Part shown: piece by piece, positions 62,104 to 64,000 of the stretch
Layout of the letters: each line of letters starts with the position of its first letter
How positions within the stretch are numbered: the first letter of the stretch is position 1
DNA from: Brenneria nigrifluens DSM 30175 = ATCC 13028
GTDB lineage: Bacteria; Pseudomonadota; Gammaproteobacteria; Enterobacterales; Enterobacteriaceae
DNA length: 64,000 nt
Reading direction: 5' to 3'
NCBI RefSeq assembly: GCF_005484965.1
Contig: NZ_CP034036.1
Coordinates: 1,550,001 to 1,614,000, forward strand
Position numbers and translations under genes: made by a program
Notes under the pieces: model-generated
What the model saw: only the letters and a program-made list of their open reading frames with translations
What the model was told of the DNA's origin: nothing
Database searches by the model: none

Positions 62104-64000
62104 ATGAAAATATTCCCACGCGCGTTTATTTTTTCGCGTAAAGCCTCGCCGCCCTGGAATGATATTCTGCCGGTAAGAGGCGAGCTGTTCGGTATGGAGC
62201 GCCTGGAACAGCATGGGCGTACGCTTGCCGCCGCTCAGTTGGTGACCCTTTCGCCGCCCGTCGTGATGTTTTTACACCATCGCTTGAACGATAACGCCAA
62301 AGTGCTGTTGGCCGCCTATCGCGCCAGCGCCGCGGAGCTGGAAAGCGGCGGCAGTGTGGTGCCGGCCGCGGAATGGCTATTGGATAACTATCATCTGGTT
62401 GCGGCGCAGATCCGCGAAATCCGCGAAGATCTGCCTCCGCGCTATTACCAGCAGTTGCCGAAATTATCGCAGGGACCTTTTGTCGGCTATCCGCGGGTAT
62501 TTGGTCTGGTATGGGCGTTTATCGCCCACACCGACAGCCATGTCGATCCTGAAGCGTTGCGCCGTTTTATCATGGCCTATCAAGGCGTACAGCCGCTGAC
62601 GATAGGGGAACTGTGGGCCGTCGCCATTACCCTGCGTATCGTGCTGATAGAAAATCTGCGGCGGCTGGCCGATCAGATGACCGCGGGACGTCTGGCGCGC
62701 GCCGAGGCGGAGCTGGCCGCGAACCGTCTGTTGCAGGCGGAGGACGGACAGGCCGCTCTGGCGAAGGAGATCGCCCGCCACCACGATGGGCCGTTATCCG
62801 AAACCTTTGCCGCCCAGTTGGTGAAGCGGCTGCGCGATCAGGATCCGCGCACCACTCCGGCGTTGGGCTGGCTGGAACACCGGCTTAATCAGCAGGGGAG
62901 TTCGGCGGAGAAGGTGGTGCAAAACGCGCAGCAGCGTCTGGGCGTGTCCAACGTCACGGTGCGCAATATTATTACCAGCATGCGGCTGATCTCCGATATC
63001 GACTGGGCGACGTTTTTTGAAAGCGTCAGCCTGGTGGATGCGCGTCTGCGGGCAGGCAGCGCCTTTGCGCAGATGGATTTCACCACCCGCAATCGCTATC
63101 GCAGCGCCATCGAACAGCTGGCGCGGCAAGCTCCCTGCAGCGAACTGGATATTGCCGAAAAGGCCCTGTCGCTGGCTCAGGGCGAGTCTGATTCGCCGTC
63201 TGCGGGCGAGCTTGACGATCGTAAGCGCGAGCCGGGGTATTACCTGATTGCCGAAGGCCGGCCGCGGCTGGAAGCGGAGATTGGCTTTCGCCCCAAAACG
63301 CTGCTGCGTTTTAACCGCCTGACGCTACGGGCGGGGCTGGCGGGCTATGTGGGCGCCATCGGTTTTTTTACCGCGTTGTTGCTCGCCGCGGCGCTATCCG
63401 TGTTGTCATCCTCCGCCGTTTCCGGCGTCTGGCTGCTGTTTATCGCGTTTATCTGCCTGATTCCGTTCTCCGAGGTGGCGACGGCCTGGGTTAACCGGCT
63501 GGCGGCCAGCCTGTTCGGCGCCGCGCCGCTGCCGGGACTGGAACTGCTGCAAGGGGTGCCGACCCATTGCCGGACGATGGTGGTCATACCCACCCTGTTA
63601 TCCAGCGAGCAGGATATTCTGCAACAGGTGGAACAGCTGGAAGTCCATTACCTCTCCGGCGGCCAGGGCGATATCACCTTTGCCCTGCTGGCGGATGGCG
63701 TTGATGCCGATAGCGAAATCCTCGCCGGCGATGGGCAACTATTGACGCGGGCATCTCTGGCGATACGGCAGATCAATCAGCGTTATGGCCCGGGAGAGGC
63801 CGGCGATCGCTTTTTACTGTTGCACCGCAGAAGGCTGTTCAACGCCGGTGAAAACGTCTGGATGGGCTGGGAGCGTAAACGGGGAAAACTGCATGAGCTT
63901 AACCGGCTGTTGCGCGGCGCCTCCGATACCAGCTTTATCCCGGTAGACGGCGTCGCCGTGCGCGTTCCGACCGGTGTGCGCTATGTGATTACGCTGGATG
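62104..64000 (+). CDS. Cyclic beta-1,2-glucan synthase (NdvB/ChvB-like), 3' truncated
   Basis: The first ~632 residues of a very large inner-membrane glycosyltransferase; the frame is still open at the window end. The start PVRGELFGMERLEQHGRTLAAAQ is the family's N-terminal pattern. Two hydrophobic segments lie at about residues 410-430 and 436-455, followed by the region around the GT84 domain (VWMGWERKRGKLHELNRLL). The full protein is normally over 2,800 residues with a C-terminal GH94 phosphorylase-like domain. It makes periplasmic cyclic glucans important in osmoadaptation and host interaction. Enterobacteria typically use OpgGH instead. Confidence 0.88.
   Translation, partial: MKIFPRAFIFSRKASPPWNDILPVRGELFGMERLEQHGRTLAAAQLVTLSPPVVMFLHHRLNDNAKVLLAAYRASAAELESGGSVVPAAEWLLDNYHLVAAQIREIREDLPPRYYQQLPKLSQGPFVGYPRVFGLVWAFIAHTDSHVDPEALRRFIMAYQGVQPLTIGELWAVAITLRIVLIENLRRLADQMTAGRLARAEAELAANRLLQAEDGQAALAKEIARHHDGPLSETFAAQLVKRLRDQDPRTTPALGWLEHRLNQQGSSAEKVVQNAQQRLGVSNVTVRNIITSMRLISDIDWATFFESVSLVDARLRAGSAFAQMDFTTRNRYRSAIEQLARQAPCSELDIAEKALSLAQGESDSPSAGELDDRKREPGYYLIAEGRPRLEAEIGFRPKTLLRFNRLTLRAGLAGYVGAIGFFTALLLAAALSVLSSSAVSGVWLLFIAFICLIPFSEVATAWVNRLAASLFGAAPLPGLELLQGVPTHCRTMVVIPTLLSSEQDILQQVEQLEVHYLSGGQGDITFALLADGVDADSEILAGDGQLLTRASLAIRQINQRYGPGEAGDRFLLLHRRRLFNAGENVWMGWERKRGKLHELNRLLRGASDTSFIPVDGVAVRVPTGVRYVITLD

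Noticed and set aside
1..64000. CRISPR arrays, tRNA or rRNA genes, prophage genes
   Set aside because: No regularly spaced direct repeats, cloverleaf-type sequences, rRNA segments or phage structural genes were seen on either strand.

Overview
The window looks like chromosomal DNA of an enterobacterium, most likely a plant-associated Pectobacteriaceae genome (Brenneria/Pectobacterium/Dickeya-like). The evidence is a GC-rich, E. coli-like gene set (fdoGHI-fdhE, an lpxL homologue with E. coli residue numbering, pqi genes, yehS) combined with a cyclic beta-1,2-glucan synthase, reverse-transsulfuration genes and a complete myo-inositol catabolic set. No rRNA, tRNA, CRISPR array or intact transposase was seen. 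Genus assignment is inference.

Layout: 0-4.5 kb is the formate dehydrogenase-O operon (fdoG 5' truncated, fdoH, fdoI, fdhE). 4.5-12.2 kb is drug efflux: a Bcr-type exporter and a TetR repressor, divergent from a lipoprotein MFP-RND-OMF tripartite pump, with a perfect 22-bp palindromic operator between. 12.2-14.8 kb has a cytosolic FIST-domain chemoreceptor and yehS. 14.9-24.3 kb is a sugar-type locus: acireductone dioxygenase (mtnD) divergent from a ribose-class ABC importer and a PfkB kinase, facing an FGGY kinase and a 2-hydroxyacid dehydrogenase. 24.4-25.9 kb is an ArsR repressor with an Old Yellow Enzyme. 26-30 kb is a MetX-like acyltransferase, cystathionine beta-synthase and cystathionine gamma-lyase. 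30.1-35.6 kb is a polar amino-acid ABC importer with a class IV aminotransferase and an MmgE/PrpD protein. 36-37.3 kb is a 2-oxoglutarate oxygenase and the scar of a deleted ABC transporter. 37.3-42.6 kb is an envelope operon (DUF3313 lipoprotein, split pqiA, pqiB, pqiC) with a divergent TetR regulator whose promoter is duplicated 1 kb away. 42.9-46 kb has a sugar-acid dehydratase, a yfiR pseudogene with two in-frame stops and a membrane protein. 46-60.5 kb is the inositol region: EIIA-like protein, iolT, iolE, iolD, RpiR regulator, iolB, iolA, iolC, iolG, in several separate transcription units. 60.9-64 kb is an LpxL-type acyltransferase and the start of a cyclic glucan synthase that runs off the window.

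The most unusual structure is a pair of ~380-390 bp non-autonomous mobile elements (21286-21674 and 54292-54672). They share a ~270-bp core that folds into hairpins conserved by compensatory base changes, yet carry different terminal inverted repeats: one resembles the ends of IS50/Tn5, the other the ends of IS10. The second element has a perfect 9-bp target duplication. A recurring GGAAT-N4-ATTYC motif upstream of iolA, iolB and iolC is the probable operator of the RpiR-type inositol regulator.
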